A stretch of 64,000 nucleotides of DNA, taken from positions 124,001 through 188,000 of the forward strand of contig NZ_JAGMUL010000208.1 of NCBI RefSeq assembly GCF_019049285.1. The letters run 5' to 3'. Shown here in pieces: positions 15,004 through 22,947 of the stretch; position 1 is the stretch's first letter, and each line of letters begins with the position of its first letter. Source of the stretch: Streptomyces sp. AC550_RSS872. Lineage in GTDB: Bacteria > Actinomycetota > Actinomycetes > Streptomycetales > Streptomycetaceae. The notes under the pieces were generated by a model. The model worked only from the letters and a program-made list of their open reading frames with translations. It had not been told where the DNA came from and ran no database searches. The position numbers and the translations under genes were made by a program.

Positions 15004-16014
15004 ATGGACTGGATGAAGGCCGCCCGGCAGGCGGTGCACTGGAGTCTGCCGGCCGGGCTGACCGGCCTGTCGCTGGGCTGGACCGTGTACGCGGTGGGTG
15101 AGATCCTCTCCCGTCAGGCCCCGGAGCCGCTCGCGTACACGGTGGCCGGTATCTACGACGCGGTGTGGCTGTACGCGCTGGCCATGGAGACCGCGCACCG
15201 CCGGCAGGGCTCCAAGGCGACGCTGCCCGCCACGCTGGGGTGGCTGTTCCTGGTCACCTCGGTCGGTGTGCTGTTCACCCACGGCCTGCTGTACGCCACG
15301 GTGGTCGTCGCGGTCATTGGCGCGGTGGTTCCGGCCGCTGCCAAGGCCACGCTGATCATGGCGGTGGAGCGGGACGCCACCCGGATCTCCCCCGCGGCAC
15401 AGCAGCAGATCGACGCGGTGCGCAGCGCGACGCGGGATCAGGTGGCGATCGGCCGGGCGGTGACCCGTGCCAAGGCCGACCGGCACACGACGGCCGCCGC
15501 GCTGGAGGGCGAGGAGCGCAAGGCCCGCGGCAAGGCGCAGAAGCTGCGCCACAAGGCGGCCGAGAAGCTGGCCGAGGTCATGACCGAGCACCCCGCGGCC
15601 GATGTCCCGCAGGAGGTTCCGGCGTTGTTCTCGGATGAGGACCTGGCCCGGGTGCTGGGTCAGTGGACACAGGGGGGTGTGTCCCCGGGTGTGTCCCCTG
15701 TGTCCCCGCAGGTCGGCCCCGTGTCCACGGCGCCGGAACTTCCCACGCCGCAGGACGCGGGACACACCCCGCTGGACTGGTCGGGGCTTGCTCAGGTGGC
15801 GGCCGTGGCCGGCGTCGAGACCCCCGAGCCGGGCGAGCCGCTGAGCGAGGAACAGCTCACCGTCGTGCTGCGGTGGCTGCGCCACTCCGAGAACCCCCCG
15901 CTGTCCTATCGCAAGGCGCTGGCCGCGTACCGCGCGGCGGGCTTCTCGGCGAAGGAGGAGCGGGTGCGCAAGGCGTACGCCGCGCTGATCGAGGCGGAGG
16001 ACGCACAGCCGTAA
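15004..16014 (+). CDS. DUF2637/Spd-type membrane protein of the transfer operon
   Basis: ATG 15004 begins MDWMKAARQAVHWSLPAGLT. The 336-residue protein has about four hydrophobic segments in its first 120 residues (LSLGWTVYAVGEILS, YTVAGIYDAVWLYALAM, LPATLGWLFLVTSVGVLFTH, LYATVVVAVIGAVVPAAAKA). A long charged region follows, with a helical KARGKAQKLRHKAAEKLAEV stretch. The C-terminal part (LTVVLRWLRHSENPPLSYRK ... GFSAKEERVRKAYAALI) looks like a small DNA-binding fold. Proteins with this N-terminal domain are characteristic of AICEs and conjugative Streptomyces plasmids and are thought to help spread the element within the mycelium. That role is inferred. Confidence 0.8.
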   Translation: MDWMKAARQAVHWSLPAGLTGLSLGWTVYAVGEILSRQAPEPLAYTVAGIYDAVWLYALAMETAHRRQGSKATLPATLGWLFLVTSVGVLFTHGLLYATVVVAVIGAVVPAAAKATLIMAVERDATRISPAAQQQIDAVRSATRDQVAIGRAVTRAKADRHTTAAALEGEERKARGKAQKLRHKAAEKLAEVMTEHPAADVPQEVPALFSDEDLARVLGQWTQGGVSPGVSPVSPQVGPVSTAPELPTPQDAGHTPLDWSGLAQVAAVAGVETPEPGEPLSEEQLTVVLRWLRHSENPPLSYRKALAAYRAAGFSAKEERVRKAYAALIEAEDAQP

Positions 16015-16037
16015 GCCAGCGTCCGGCACACATCAAT

Positions 16038-16070
16038 GAGGACCAGCCCAGGACTAGTGGGCTGGCCCTC
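16038..16070. terminator. Hairpin terminator after the DUF2637 gene
   Basis: GAGGACCAGCCCA is followed by GGGCTGGCCCTC with a short loop. There is no long T tract, as is usual in streptomycetes. Confidence 0.6.
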
Positions 16071-16212
16071 GTTGCGACTGCCGGAAGCAGTCGAGCACCA
16101 GTGAAGCAGACCCGGTGAGCCCCGGCGAGCGGCACCTTCGCAGACCCGGCCGTGCAGACCCGGCGAGCTGTACCGAGCACACCCCGCCATCTGAGACTCG
16201 GGAGATTCGACC

Positions 16213-16455
16213 GTGACCACACCCACCGTCCAGGCCCCCGCCGCCGCTCAGCAGGCGCACGGCACCCACCACTTCGTGATCACGCTGGAGAAGCCGGGGC
16301 AGTTTTCCATGACCCAGGAGGGCACCTTCACGCCCCCGCCCGGCTCCACCCGCCAGGACGCCTACCTGGCCATCTACCAGGCCGTGACCGCGCAGAACCC
16401 CCGGCTGAAGGGCGCCTCGGTCGGCTTCTTCCTGCTGGAGCCCAACCAGCTCTGA
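16213..16455 (+). CDS. Small conserved AICE protein
   Basis: The 80-residue product starts at GTG 16213 behind GGGAGA. The sequence (HHFVITLEKPGQFSMTQEGT, then PPGSTRQDAYLAIYQAV, then GASVGFFLLEPNQL) suggests a compact alpha/beta protein without transmembrane segments or cysteines. It is separated from the upstream operon by a terminator and lies 93 bases before the large Arg-rich protein. I know of no function. Confidence 0.6.
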   Translation: MTTPTVQAPAAAQQAHGTHHFVITLEKPGQFSMTQEGTFTPPPGSTRQDAYLAIYQAVTAQNPRLKGASVGFFLLEPNQL

Positions 16456-16548
16456 CCAGTACCTCACCTCGTGCAGTGGCCCGGACGCTAGGCCGTCCAA
16501 AGCGCGCGTCCGGGCCCTGCCCTCCTCCACTAAAGGAGTGCCGTCAGC

Positions 16549-18129
16549 ATGACCGACACGACCACCGAACCGGTAGCCCACCCGGCTGCCACCGAACCCC
16601 CGCCCGAGCCGCCCCCGCCGCGCGAGCAAGCGCCCGAACCCGCTGCCCGGCGGGAGCCGGCGCACACGCCCGGCGGTATCCCGGTACTGCCGTTGACGCT
16701 GTCCGGCACGAACAGTGCGGTCGGCGCGGTGTCCACGGCCGCCCTGGTCGGCGGCGGACCGGTCGCGCTGGCCGTGGCCGCGGGCGGCGCTGCCGTCCTG
16801 GGCACCGCCGCCGCGGTCCGCGCCCACCGGCGCACCGCTCAGGAACGCCGTACGACGACGTCCACCATGCCCGGCACACCGCGCGGCGGCTCCCGCCGCA
16901 CCACCGGAGCCTCCGCTTCGCGCGGTAGCGGCCGGGGCACGGGCTCGGGCGCGGGCCGGCGGGGACGCGGCAGCGGTGGCGCCTCCCGCACCGGGACGGG
17001 CCTTTCGACCGGTGGACGGGCCGGCAGTCAGGGCGCGGGACGTCACGCTGCCCGCACCGGGTCACGGTCTGCCGCGGCACGCGCGGCAGGCACCGCACGC
17101 ACCCCGGGGGCGTGGACCAATACCGGCAGGCTCGGGCAGGTACGCGCCCTGCGGCAGGCCAACCGGGCGCAGACGCCGACCCGTTCGGCCGCCCGGCAGC
17201 AACAGACCAACGCCCGTCGGGCAGTGGCCGATGCCCGCCGGGACGCGCGCGCCGCCGCCCGCGCCAACCGGGCCGCACAGGCACCCGGCCGCGGTCTGGC
17301 CCGGCGGGCCGCCGGGTGGGCCGCGGGCCGTACCGGGGCGGGCATGCGGGCGCTGGTCAACCGGGCCCGCACCGCACGCGATCGTCGCACCGGGCAGCAG
17401 ATCGCCGACCGGCGGGCCGCCGTACGCCGGGCGCCCGCGCGGCGCCGGGCCCGCCGAGGCCTGCTGGCCTCCGCGGCCCGCTTCCAGGGCCGCCGCCTGC
17501 TCGCCGCCCTCGCCGCGGGCGCGGTCGGGGTGCTGGGCTGCATCACCACCCCGCTCGGGCGCCGTCTCGGCTGGCGGTGGCTGATGCACCCCGGAGGCCG
17601 CCTGTATCGGCGCCTGATGCTGGCCGCCGGTGAGCAGCGGGCCGCCCGCGACGAGAGCATCCGTGCCCAGCAGGCCGAAGAAGAGGCCGAAGCCGACCGC
17701 GACCCGAACGAGATCGGGGACCGCGTCGCGCGCCCCGCCCGGATCATCCCCACCGCTCCCACGTCTGCTCAGGAGGCCATCAACGTGTCTGGTTTCAAGT
17801 TCGAAGAGGCCGCAGCCGAGATGGAGAACGCCGCCCGCACCTACGAGCCCGACGGGAACATGGAAGTTCTCGCGATGATCGACAACCTGCCCACCGCGCT
17901 GCTATCGGTCGCCAACACCTTCCGCATCCTGGCCGAGCGTTCGGATGAGGAGTTCGCCTTCGAGAAGGACGTCGCCGGAGCGTTCGACGACATCCACCGC
18001 ATGCTCCTCAACGGCGTGGATGCGGCCGAGACCCTGGTGCCGCTGTTCCGCAACGTGCACGCGCAGGACATCGCCCGGCACGAGGACCCCCGCAACGGCA
18101 CCGAGGCCGAGAAGGGCTGGAACGTCTGA
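16549..18129 (+). CDS. Large arginine-rich membrane protein of the transfer region
   Basis: The 526-residue product starts at ATG 16549 behind AAGGAG. An acidic, proline-rich N-terminus precedes two hydrophobic stretches at about residues 44-90 (ALVGGGPVALAVAAGGAAVL). A long Arg/Ala/Gly-rich, probably disordered or nucleic-acid-binding region follows to residue 320, then another hydrophobic patch (LLAALAAGAVGVLGCITTPL). The C-terminal 150 residues are acidic and helical (FKFEEAAAEMENAARTYEPD ... DIHRMLLNGVDAAETLVPLF). Such proteins occur directly before tra in AICEs. It may anchor DNA or Tra at the membrane. Two bases separate it from tra, so they are co-translated. Confidence 0.7.
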   Translation: MTDTTTEPVAHPAATEPPPEPPPPREQAPEPAARREPAHTPGGIPVLPLTLSGTNSAVGAVSTAALVGGGPVALAVAAGGAAVLGTAAAVRAHRRTAQERRTTTSTMPGTPRGGSRRTTGASASRGSGRGTGSGAGRRGRGSGGASRTGTGLSTGGRAGSQGAGRHAARTGSRSAAARAAGTARTPGAWTNTGRLGQVRALRQANRAQTPTRSAARQQQTNARRAVADARRDARAAARANRAAQAPGRGLARRAAGWAAGRTGAGMRALVNRARTARDRRTGQQIADRRAAVRRAPARRRARRGLLASAARFQGRRLLAALAAGAVGVLGCITTPLGRRLGWRWLMHPGGRLYRRLMLAAGEQRAARDESIRAQQAEEEAEADRDPNEIGDRVARPARIIPTAPTSAQEAINVSGFKFEEAAAEMENAARTYEPDGNMEVLAMIDNLPTALLSVANTFRILAERSDEEFAFEKDVAGAFDDIHRMLLNGVDAAETLVPLFRNVHAQDIARHEDPRNGTEAEKGWNV

Positions 18130-18131
18130 CC

Positions 18132-20306
18132 ATGACTGCCACCGAGGCCACCATGACCAAGCAGAACAACAGCGAATCGCAGGTAGAAGCCGTGAGTGGC
18201 CCGGTGTGGGACTGGGCGGCCGGTCACGGACCCGTGACCGGCGCCCTGTCCGCCACCACCGGCATGTTCGCCGTCGCCACCACCGGCGCCGCAACCTCCA
18301 TGCCCCCGGGTTGGGCGCTCGCCGTCGGCGCCGCCGGAGCCATCGGCCACACCGCCGCCGGCATCCGCCTGCGCAACGCCGGCCGGACCATCGCCGCCCG
18401 CGCCGCGTCCTGGCTCATTGGCGCCGGATGGACCACCTGGGCCGTCACCGACGGCCCGCTGACCTGGCAGGCCCTCGGCTCCCTCGCCGTGATCGGGGTG
18501 GGCGTCGGCACCGCCACGCGGTCGACGAACCTGTACGAGGAAGCCCGCGAAGAGGAAGCCCTGCACGCCGAAGAGCGGGCGGTCGCGCTGGAGTTGTCCC
18601 AGGAGCGCCGCGCGATCGCCGAGGAGTGGATCGACCGCATCCAGCGGGTGTGCAGCCTGACCGTGCGGGTCCTGGCGGTGGAACACTGGCCGACCGGCAC
18701 CGGCTTCACCATCGACGCCGAACTCCCCGGCGGCACCACCTACGACCAGATCGCCGCCCGCGCGGCGGCACTGTCGGCGGACGCGCACCTGCCGCACGGC
18801 TGCACCGCCACCGCCGGCCCCGGCATCCACCAGGGCCGCACCCTGATCGACGTGGCCACCGTCAACGCCCTGGAACGGGAGACCACCTACCCCGCCGACT
18901 ACGCCCCCCTGTCGGTGCTGACCGGCATCCCGTGGGGCTACCGCTCGAACGCGGAGCAGATCCAGACCTACCTGCGCGAGCAGTGCGCCCTGGTCGTGGG
19001 TCCGACGGGGTCGGGCAAGACCAACATGGTCCACGTCATCCTGGCCGGGTTCGCCCGCGCCACCGATGTCCTCACGTTCGTCATCGACCTGAACGCAGGA
19101 TCGGCCGGCCTGTCCTGGGTCCTGCCCGCCCTCCAGCACCAACCGGAGCCGGGGGAACGCCCGTTGCGCCCCGGGATCGACTGGCTGGCGGGCACGGTCG
19201 AAGAGGCCCATTTGATGCTGGATGCGCTGCTGCGGATCGGCAAACAGCGCAAGATCGCCTATCAGTCCCTGATGGCGCGGGAGGACACCGACCTGTTGCC
19301 GATCGGCCCGTCGATCCCGCAGATCATGCTGGTCATCGACGAGGGCGCGGAGATCCTCACCAGCACCGACAAGGATCTGAAGAAGCTCGCGGCGAAGATC
19401 CTTGAAGTGATCCGGATGCTGCGCGCGATGGGCATCCGCACCGTGCTGACCGCGCTCGGCTCCACCGGCTCCGTGCTCGGCAACCTCATGATCCGCCGCG
19501 AGGCCAAGGTGAGGGTCGCGCTGACCGGCGGCGAGAAGGAAGGCATGGACCTGGGCAAGCTCTTCCCCGGCAGCCGCGGCCTGAAGGTCGACCAAGCCCC
19601 CTACAAGGGGGCCGGGTTCATGGGAACCCCCGAATCCCCGGCCGGGTTGTTCAAGTGCTGGCGGATCCTGCCCAGCCAGATCCGCGAGATCGTCGCCGCC
19701 ACGTCCGAGCGCCACCCCGGCCTCGACGCGGTCTCCGCGGAGGCGGCCGGGGAAGCGTACGCCCGACGGTGGGACGCGGACCGCATCGCCTGGATGGGCA
19801 ACCCGCAACCCACCCCCATCACCCCCGGCCACGACCGTGGCAACGGGCGCCAGGGGCTCAACCTGTCCGCCCTGCGCAACGAGCGGGACACCCCGCCCAC
19901 CCCACAGGCGGGGTCGGGGTCGGAGGTGGACCGGCTCGTGGACGCCCTCATGGGCCAGATCGACGAGCAGTTCGGCACCACCGACGAGCCCGACCACTCC
20001 GACCCGGCACCGCGCCCGGAGCTGGAACGGCCGCAGCGCGAAGGGCTGAACCTGTCCGCTCTGCGTGAGGAGCGGGAGTCGAACACTGGCCAGCAGCGCG
20101 AGAGCGGGCCGGACTGGCTGCCCGACGCGATCACCGCGATCGCATCGGCGGGTGCGGCGGGCATGAAGCCGTCCGCCGTCGCCGACCGCGTGGGCCGCAG
20201 TCGCCAGGCCGTCCGCGACGCGCTCAAGGCGGCGGCCGAGCGGGGCGAGTTGGTCTACCGGGACAACGGACCGCACTCGGTCTACGTCCACCCCGACCAC
20301 GCCTGA
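18132..20306 (+). CDS. tra: FtsK/SpoIIIE-like DNA translocase Tra, the main conjugation protein
   Basis: The 724-residue product has a hydrophobic N-terminal region at about residues 30-130 with several membrane segments (GMFAVATTGAATSMPPGWAL, ASWLIGAGWTTWAVTDG). The Walker A motif is GPTGSGKT at 290-297 (K296), and the Walker B is IPQIMLVIDEGAEIL near residue 400. The C-terminal 60 residues (AITAIASAGAAGMKPSAVAD then RVGRSRQAVRDALKAAAERG) form a winged helix like the FtsK gamma domain and TraB DNA-reading domains. In Streptomyces a single Tra protein moves double-stranded DNA between hyphae after recognising short repeats at clt. Nested palindromes right after the gene (20321-20433) are a candidate for that site. 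Confidence 0.93.
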   Translation: MTATEATMTKQNNSESQVEAVSGPVWDWAAGHGPVTGALSATTGMFAVATTGAATSMPPGWALAVGAAGAIGHTAAGIRLRNAGRTIAARAASWLIGAGWTTWAVTDGPLTWQALGSLAVIGVGVGTATRSTNLYEEAREEEALHAEERAVALELSQERRAIAEEWIDRIQRVCSLTVRVLAVEHWPTGTGFTIDAELPGGTTYDQIAARAAALSADAHLPHGCTATAGPGIHQGRTLIDVATVNALERETTYPADYAPLSVLTGIPWGYRSNAEQIQTYLREQCALVVGPTGSGKTNMVHVILAGFARATDVLTFVIDLNAGSAGLSWVLPALQHQPEPGERPLRPGIDWLAGTVEEAHLMLDALLRIGKQRKIAYQSLMAREDTDLLPIGPSIPQIMLVIDEGAEILTSTDKDLKKLAAKILEVIRMLRAMGIRTVLTALGSTGSVLGNLMIRREAKVRVALTGGEKEGMDLGKLFPGSRGLKVDQAPYKGAGFMGTPESPAGLFKCWRILPSQIREIVAATSERHPGLDAVSAEAAGEAYARRWDADRIAWMGNPQPTPITPGHDRGNGRQGLNLSALRNERDTPPTPQAGSGSEVDRLVDALMGQIDEQFGTTDEPDHSDPAPRPELERPQREGLNLSALREERESNTGQQRESGPDWLPDAITAIASAGAAGMKPSAVADRVGRSRQAVRDALKAAAERGELVYRDNGPHSVYVHPDHA

Positions 20307-20320
20307 ACGCTCACGCACGG

Positions 20321-20433
20321 CTACCGGCTACTGGCTAGTGGCAACTTGCCACTAGGCAGTAGAACGGCCCTCTACTGGCCACCAGGGGCCTCTAGCAGCC
20401 TGTTTGTGCTTGCCGGTAGCCACTAGCCAGTAG
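20321..20433. promoter_or_regulatory. Nested palindromes, candidate clt transfer site
   Basis: At 20328-20362 CTACTG-g-CTAGTGGCAA is followed by c and TTGCCACTAG-g-CAGTAG, a near-perfect 35-base palindrome. CTACTGGCTAGTGGC (20328-20342) recurs inverted at 20419-20433. CTACTGGC also occurs at 20372-20379. Known clt loci consist of short repeats and dyads close to tra. It could also act as a terminator. Confidence 0.6.
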
Positions 20434-20460
20434 TCAGTACAACCACACACCGTAACCAGC

Positions 20461-20493
20461 AGGCGCCCGCCGGAACCTCTCCGGTGGGCGCCT
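20461..20493. terminator. Hairpin terminator downstream of tra
   Basis: AGGCGCCCgCCGGA pairs with TCCGGtGGGCGCCT around a five-base loop, closing the tra transcription unit before the next small operon. Confidence 0.75.
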
Positions 20494-20526
20494 GCCCTAT
20501 CCCGGCTCGCCGGAAGGGAGCACCAC

Positions 20527-20835
20527 ATGCGCGACCACCGCGAACCGCCCGGACACCTCGCCCCGCACATCCCCGCCGACACCTGGAACCGCGCACAAGC
20601 CACCGGACAGCCCGTCGTCATCGTCGTCCAGGACACCACCACCCAGGGCTTCCCCTGGCGGCGGCTGTTACTGCCGTTCGCCATCGTCGGCGCCGCCGCG
20701 CTCGGCACGTGGGGCGTCGTCGCCGCCCTGTGCTGGCTGATGGACGTCGCCGCCCACACCGCAACCGTCATCGCCGGAGCCGCCGGGCCCATCGGCGTCG
20801 GCGGCATCACCCTCAAACTCGCCCGCTCCAAGTGA
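20527..20835 (+). CDS. SpdB-like small membrane protein
   Basis: The 102-residue product starts at ATG 20527 behind AAGGGAG. Two hydrophobic segments, RLLLPFAIVGAAALGTWGVV and AATVIAGAAG-type residues near 75-95, fit a double-spanning Spd (plasmid-spread) protein. A TTA leucine codon occurs at 20668-20670 in LLLPF, so translation may depend on bldA. Spd proteins help distribute a conjugative element inside the recipient mycelium; that role is assigned here by size, topology and neighbours only. Confidence 0.68.
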   Translation: MRDHREPPGHLAPHIPADTWNRAQATGQPVVIVVQDTTTQGFPWRRLLLPFAIVGAAALGTWGVVAALCWLMDVAAHTATVIAGAAGPIGVGGITLKLARSK

Positions 20836-20849
20836 CGCCAAGGAGCCTC

Positions 20850-21020
20850 GTGTTCGAGATCCGCGTCATCTGCGAGCCGGACGACGTCGACCGCGTCAGC
20901 CAGGCCCTGGCCGCCGCGTTCGACACCGGTCCGGCACGCCAGTACCCCACCCGCGACCGCAAGCGCACCCGCCTGTACTTCACCTCCGACCACCGCCCCA
21001 CCACACCCGAAAGCGAGTAA
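20850..21020 (+). CDS. Very small AICE protein
   Basis: A 56-residue protein from GTG 20850 with AAGGAG at 20839-20844. The sequence (MFEIRVICEPDDVDRVSQAL, then AAAFDTGPARQYPTRDRKRT) reads like a compact beta-alpha-beta fold. It lies 14 bases after the Spd-like gene and 4 bases before ssb, so it is co-transcribed with both. Function unknown; the strong ribosome site and spacing support it. Confidence 0.6.
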   Translation: MFEIRVICEPDDVDRVSQALAAAFDTGPARQYPTRDRKRTRLYFTSDHRPTTPESE

Positions 21021-21024
21021 TCGC

Positions 21025-21480
21025 ATGTCGTTTGGAGAGACCCCGATCACCCTGGTCGGCAACCTGACCGACGACCCGGAACTGAAGTTCACCGAGGGCG
21101 GCGCGGCCCTGGCGAAGTTCACCATCGCCGTCACCCCGCGCACCTTCGACCGCACCTCGAACCAGTGGAAGGACGGCACCACCGCCTTCTACCGCTGCGC
21201 CGCCTGGCGCACCCTCGCCGAACACATCGCCGACAGCCTCAGGAAGGGCTCGCGTGTGGTGGCGGCCGGCCGGATGCGCCAGCACGACTGGCAGACCCCG
21301 GAGGGCGAGAACCGCTCGATGCTCGCCGTCGAGGTCGACGACATCGGCGCCTCGGTCCGCTTCACCACCGTGACCATCAACGGCAAGCGGACCGCCCAGA
21401 ACGGCCCGTCCGGTGGCGACCCGTGGGCCGCGGCCAACGGCTCCGCCGGGGCCGCATCGGACGCCGAACCCCCGTTCTAG
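21025..21480 (+). CDS. ssb: Single-stranded DNA-binding protein of the AICE
   Basis: The 151-residue product has an OB-fold start ETPITLVGNLTDDPELKFTE, then GGAALAKFTIAV, then WKDGTTAFYRCAAWRTLAEH and KGSRVVAAGRMRQHDWQTPE. It ends in the acidic tip DAEPPF used by SSBs to recruit partners. Length is slightly shorter than the chromosomal Streptomyces SSB. It precedes the primase-polymerase, so it probably coats single strands during AICE replication. Confidence 0.93.
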   Translation: MSFGETPITLVGNLTDDPELKFTEGGAALAKFTIAVTPRTFDRTSNQWKDGTTAFYRCAAWRTLAEHIADSLRKGSRVVAAGRMRQHDWQTPEGENRSMLAVEVDDIGASVRFTTVTINGKRTAQNGPSGGDPWAAANGSAGAASDAEPPF

Positions 21481-21487
21481 CTGCGCC

Positions 21488-21531
21488 AAGGGCGGCCCCC
21501 CACTCTCGCCAAAGATCACGGGGCCGCCCTT
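21488..21531. terminator. Hairpin terminator after ssb
   Basis: AAGGGCGGCCCC (21488-21499) pairs perfectly with GGGGCCGCCCTT (21520-21531) across a 20-base loop. Confidence 0.75.
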
Positions 21532-21570
21532 GCCAACCAGTCCTTACCAGACCTGTTGGAGGTCTCCAGC

Positions 21571-21834
21571 ATGACCCAACCTGCCCTCATCCGGCGAGTG
21601 CGCGGCCACCGGCCACGCTTGCTGGACCTGTACTGCTGCCAGGGCGGCGCCGCCAAGGGCTACGTCGACGCCGGGTTCGAGGTGACCGGCGTCGACCTCG
21701 CCCGCCGCGTGCTCGGGGTGCCGTGGATGAACCGCGACGGCATCCGCGAGTGCATCCCACCCGCTTACACCCAGTGGATCGGACGCCACGCCCTCACCCA
21801 CCTCGCCGCACCCGCACTGGGGGTGGCGGCATGA
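21571..21834 (+). pseudogene. DNA methyltransferase shrunk by an internal in-frame deletion
   Basis: ATG 21571 behind TTGGAGG opens an 87-residue reading frame. The first part, RLLDLYCCQGGAAKGYVDAG followed by FEVTGVDLA, is the SAM-binding motif of phage-like DNA methyltransferases (normally near 200 residues or more). It joins directly to GVPWMNRDGIRECIPPAYTQ WIG, which resembles the C-terminal end of the same family. The catalytic middle is absent. The frame is kept and the stop overlaps the next start (ATGA), so a short protein may still be made, but methylation is unlikely. It could instead serve only to couple translation of the primase-polymerase. Confidence 0.6.
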
Positions 21835-22757
21835 GCGAGTCCCTCACGGTGTCCCTGGAGACCCTGCACTTGCTGTCCGCGGCGCTGTTGTGCGGCGAGC
21901 GCGGCTGGCCCGTCATCCCGCTGGTCGCGGGCGCCAAGCGGCCCGCCGGGCACCCCGAACGGGCCTGCCCCCGTACGGGGCGGTGCTCGGCCGGGCACCG
22001 CACCCCGGAACAGCGCGCCACCACCGACCCCAACCTCATCCACGCGGCATGGGCCCACCGGCCCTACAACGTGGGGATCGCGACCGGCCCGGCCGGGCTG
22101 CTCGTCATCGATCTGGACGTGCCCAAGGCGGAAGAGCAAGAAGGAGCGCCTGACGGCGCCACTTCCTTCAAGGCGCTCTGCGAGCGCACCGGAGAGCCCC
22201 ATCCGTACACCTATCAGGTGCGGACTCCCAGTGGGGGACGACACCTGTACTTCACCGCCCCGGCCGGGGTGCGGTTGAAGTGCAGCGTGAAGCGGCTCGG
22301 CCCGCGCATCGACACCCGCGCATGGGGCGGCTACGTCGTCGCCGCCGGCAGCACCACCGGGCAGGGCGCCTACGAGGTCGCGGAGGCGGCCCCCGTGGCG
22401 CCGCTGCCCGCATGGCTGGCCGCCCTGCTCGCCGAGCCCACGCAACCGGTCCGCCCGCCCGCGCTCACGCCGGTACGGGACGGCACCAAAGCCGCGCGCA
22501 CCGCCCTGGAACGCGAATGCGCGGTCGTGGCGGCGGCCACCGAGGGCGGGCCCGACGGCCGGAACGCCACGCTGCACAAGAGCACGTGCAAGGTGGCCCG
22601 GTTCGTGGCCTGGGGACACATCCCCCGGCACGCCGTGGAGGAGGCAATCCAGGCCGCGGGGGAGTCGACGGGACTGCCGGCTGCCGAGTGCCGCACGACC
22701 ATCCGCAGCGCCATGGACTGGATCCTCGCCCACGCCACACCGCGGGAGGCCGCGTGA
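21831..22757 (+). CDS. Bifunctional DNA primase/polymerase (Prim-Pol)
   Basis: The 308-residue product has start ATG 21831. The N-terminal two thirds show the archaeo-eukaryotic primase pattern: RGWPVIPLVAGAKRPAGHPE, YNVGIATGPAGLLVIDLDVP with the catalytic D-x-D, VRTPSGGRHLYFTAPAGVRL with the conserved histidine, and RAWGGYVVAAGS. The C-terminal part (GRNATLHKSTCKVARFVAWG) is the small helical PriCT-like region. It should prime and extend DNA at the AICE origin, together with the DUF3631 ATPase 190 bases downstream. This corresponds to the RepAM/Prim-Pol class of AICE replication. Confidence 0.92.
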   Translation: MSESLTVSLETLHLLSAALLCGERGWPVIPLVAGAKRPAGHPERACPRTGRCSAGHRTPEQRATTDPNLIHAAWAHRPYNVGIATGPAGLLVIDLDVPKAEEQEGAPDGATSFKALCERTGEPHPYTYQVRTPSGGRHLYFTAPAGVRLKCSVKRLGPRIDTRAWGGYVVAAGSTTGQGAYEVAEAAPVAPLPAWLAALLAEPTQPVRPPALTPVRDGTKAARTALERECAVVAAATEGGPDGRNATLHKSTCKVARFVAWGHIPRHAVEEAIQAAGESTGLPAAECRTTIRSAMDWILAHATPREAA

Positions 22758-22892
22758 TCGCCGCCTGCTCCCCCCTCCTGGATTGCCTCGCCCCCGCCCC
22801 CGACGGGCCGCAGGACGCCACCGTGTCCTTTCGCACGAGGGCGGTGGGCGACCGAAAGAAGGTCGCCCGAAGGGCGTCCTTTCAGCTCTTCT

Positions 22893-22915
22893 GCCCGACG
22901 TCCCGCACGTCGGGC
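22893..22915. terminator. Perfect hairpin between the replication genes
   Basis: GCCCGACGT (22893-22901) and ACGTCGGGC (22907-22915) enclose CCCGC. It lies 32 bases before the DUF3631 start and could be an attenuator or terminator. Confidence 0.6.
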
Positions 22916-22947
22916 CCACCCTGCAACACCGAAGGGAGGAACGCCCG

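Noticed and set aside
17841..20318. An 825-codon minus-strand frame opposite tra
   Set aside because: It mirrors the Tra gene and has low-complexity Gly/Arg/Val composition with no motif.
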